Shown: positions 4,881 through 5,217 of the stretch, one piece after another
How positions within the stretch are numbered: position 1 is the stretch's first letter
Layout of the letters: the number at the start of each line of letters is the position of its first letter
From: an uncultured Burkholderiales bacterium
Lineage (GTDB): Bacteria; Pseudomonadota; Gammaproteobacteria; Burkholderiales; Burkholderiaceae_D
DNA: 5,217 nucleotides
Reading direction: 5' to 3'
Assembly: GCA_903904635.1 (NCBI GenBank)
Contig: CAIVDH010000313.1
Location: forward strand, 1-5,217
Notes under the pieces: model-generated
What the model was told of the DNA's origin: nothing
The model's database searches: none
The model's input: only the letters and a program-made list of their open reading frames with translations
Program-made: the position numbers and the translations under genes

Positions 4881-5217
4881 ATGAGATCCCTAATCGTTAC
4901 TGCCATGTTGGCTATGCTTACCTGTTCTGCAGAAGCACAAATAAGATTATTTGGCGGTCAACCGCAAATGGTTTATGAAGTTGAACATGAAAAAGAGGCA
5001 GACCAAAGTAGTCGGGGTAATACGGTAACGATTTATCCGGGTATAAATTGGAAAGATGGCTGGATCAATGTTTTTGAATTACAGCTTAGCCGCGAACGCG
5101 AAGTTGACACCGCAACTGATGGATCAACCGAGCGCAGCAATATCAATACCTTTGGTGCACGTGTTCGCAAAAATGTGCATTTCACAGAAAACTTTGGCGG
5201 GTTTTTTCGTACACTGC
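4881..5217 (+). CDS. Secreted beta-strand-rich protein, probable outer-membrane protein (3'-truncated by window)
   Basis: An open frame starts at ATG 4881 and runs off the window end, giving 112 complete codons. The first 19 residues form a signal peptide: MRS, a hydrophobic stretch, then AEA followed by Q20, a normal signal peptidase I site. The Cys at 15 does not sit in a good lipobox, so a lipoprotein is unlikely. The mature part shows short alternating polar/hydrophobic stretches consistent with beta-strands, such as TVTIYPGINW, WINVFELQLSRERE and TFGARVRKNVHF, separated by Asp/Ser/Thr-rich turns. This is the pattern of an outer-membrane beta-barrel, and the protein could be a small porin or barrel of unknown type. 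I do not recognise a specific family. ATG codons at residues 9 and 12 would truncate the signal peptide, so the first ATG is preferred. The Shine-Dalgarno is weak (AGAA at 4871-4874). The gene is convincing; its function is unassigned. Confidence 0.75.
   Translation, partial: MRSLIVTAMLAMLTCSAEAQIRLFGGQPQMVYEVEHEKEADQSSRGNTVTIYPGINWKDGWINVFELQLSREREVDTATDGSTERSNINTFGARVRKNVHFTENFGGFFRTL

Noticed and set aside
1..5217. Novel defence system, mobile element or CRISPR array
   Set aside because: All genes belong to envelope glycosylation, ion transport or surface-protein classes. No transposase, integrase, nuclease, spaced direct repeats or target-site duplications are visible.

Overview
The window looks like a chromosomal segment of a Gram-negative proteobacterium of moderate GC content. 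The protein style (GT39 / GT2 / GtrA / ChbG-HpnK gene order, a CPA2 antiporter with an RCK domain, a secreted beta-rich envelope protein) suggests a betaproteobacterium, perhaps of the Burkholderiales or Oxalobacteraceae type. That placement is an impression from protein style and was not tested by any search. No rRNA, tRNA, CRISPR array, insertion sequence or phage gene is visible.

Layout. Positions 1-2814 (+ strand) hold four envelope-glycosylation genes: the 3' end of a probable ArnT-like family 39 glycosyltransferase (1-392), a membrane-anchored family 2 polyprenyl-phosphate glycosyltransferase (489-1583), a GtrA-type flippase candidate (1580-1969) and a YdjC/ChbG/HpnK-type carbohydrate deacetylase (1966-2814). 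The last three are joined by two ATGA stop/start overlaps and are almost certainly one transcriptional unit. A plausible sigma70 promoter (416-444) lies in the 96-bp gap after the family 39 gene and could let the last three genes be expressed on their own. Positions 2815-3017 are a 203-bp AT-rich gap between convergent genes. It contains a strong 10-bp hairpin built from a perfect DnaA-box 9-mer and an inverted near-copy. Positions 3018-4808 (- strand) encode a 596-residue KefB/KefC-like cation:proton antiporter. A 72-bp divergent spacer then leads to a + strand gene (4881 to the window end) for a signal-peptide-bearing, beta-strand-rich protein, probably in the outer membrane, cut off by the window.

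How the genes work together (inference). The four-gene cassette contains each step needed to add a free amino sugar to an envelope glycolipid. The family 2 enzyme would charge the lipid carrier with an N-acetylated sugar, the YdjC-type enzyme would deacetylate it, GtrA would move it across the inner membrane, and the family 39 enzyme would transfer it to the acceptor. This matches the logic of ArnC/ArnD/ArnEF/ArnT, of the Francisella FlmF/NaxD/FlmK route and of the Bordetella lgm locus, which decorate lipid A phosphates with amino sugars. The antiporter and the terminal envelope gene are not obviously connected to this pathway.

The most unusual items are the inverted DnaA-box hairpin in the convergent gap, an in-frame 15-bp tandem duplication in the deacetylase, and the altered regulatory loop of the antiporter. 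Nothing in the window is clearly a wholly undescribed system.
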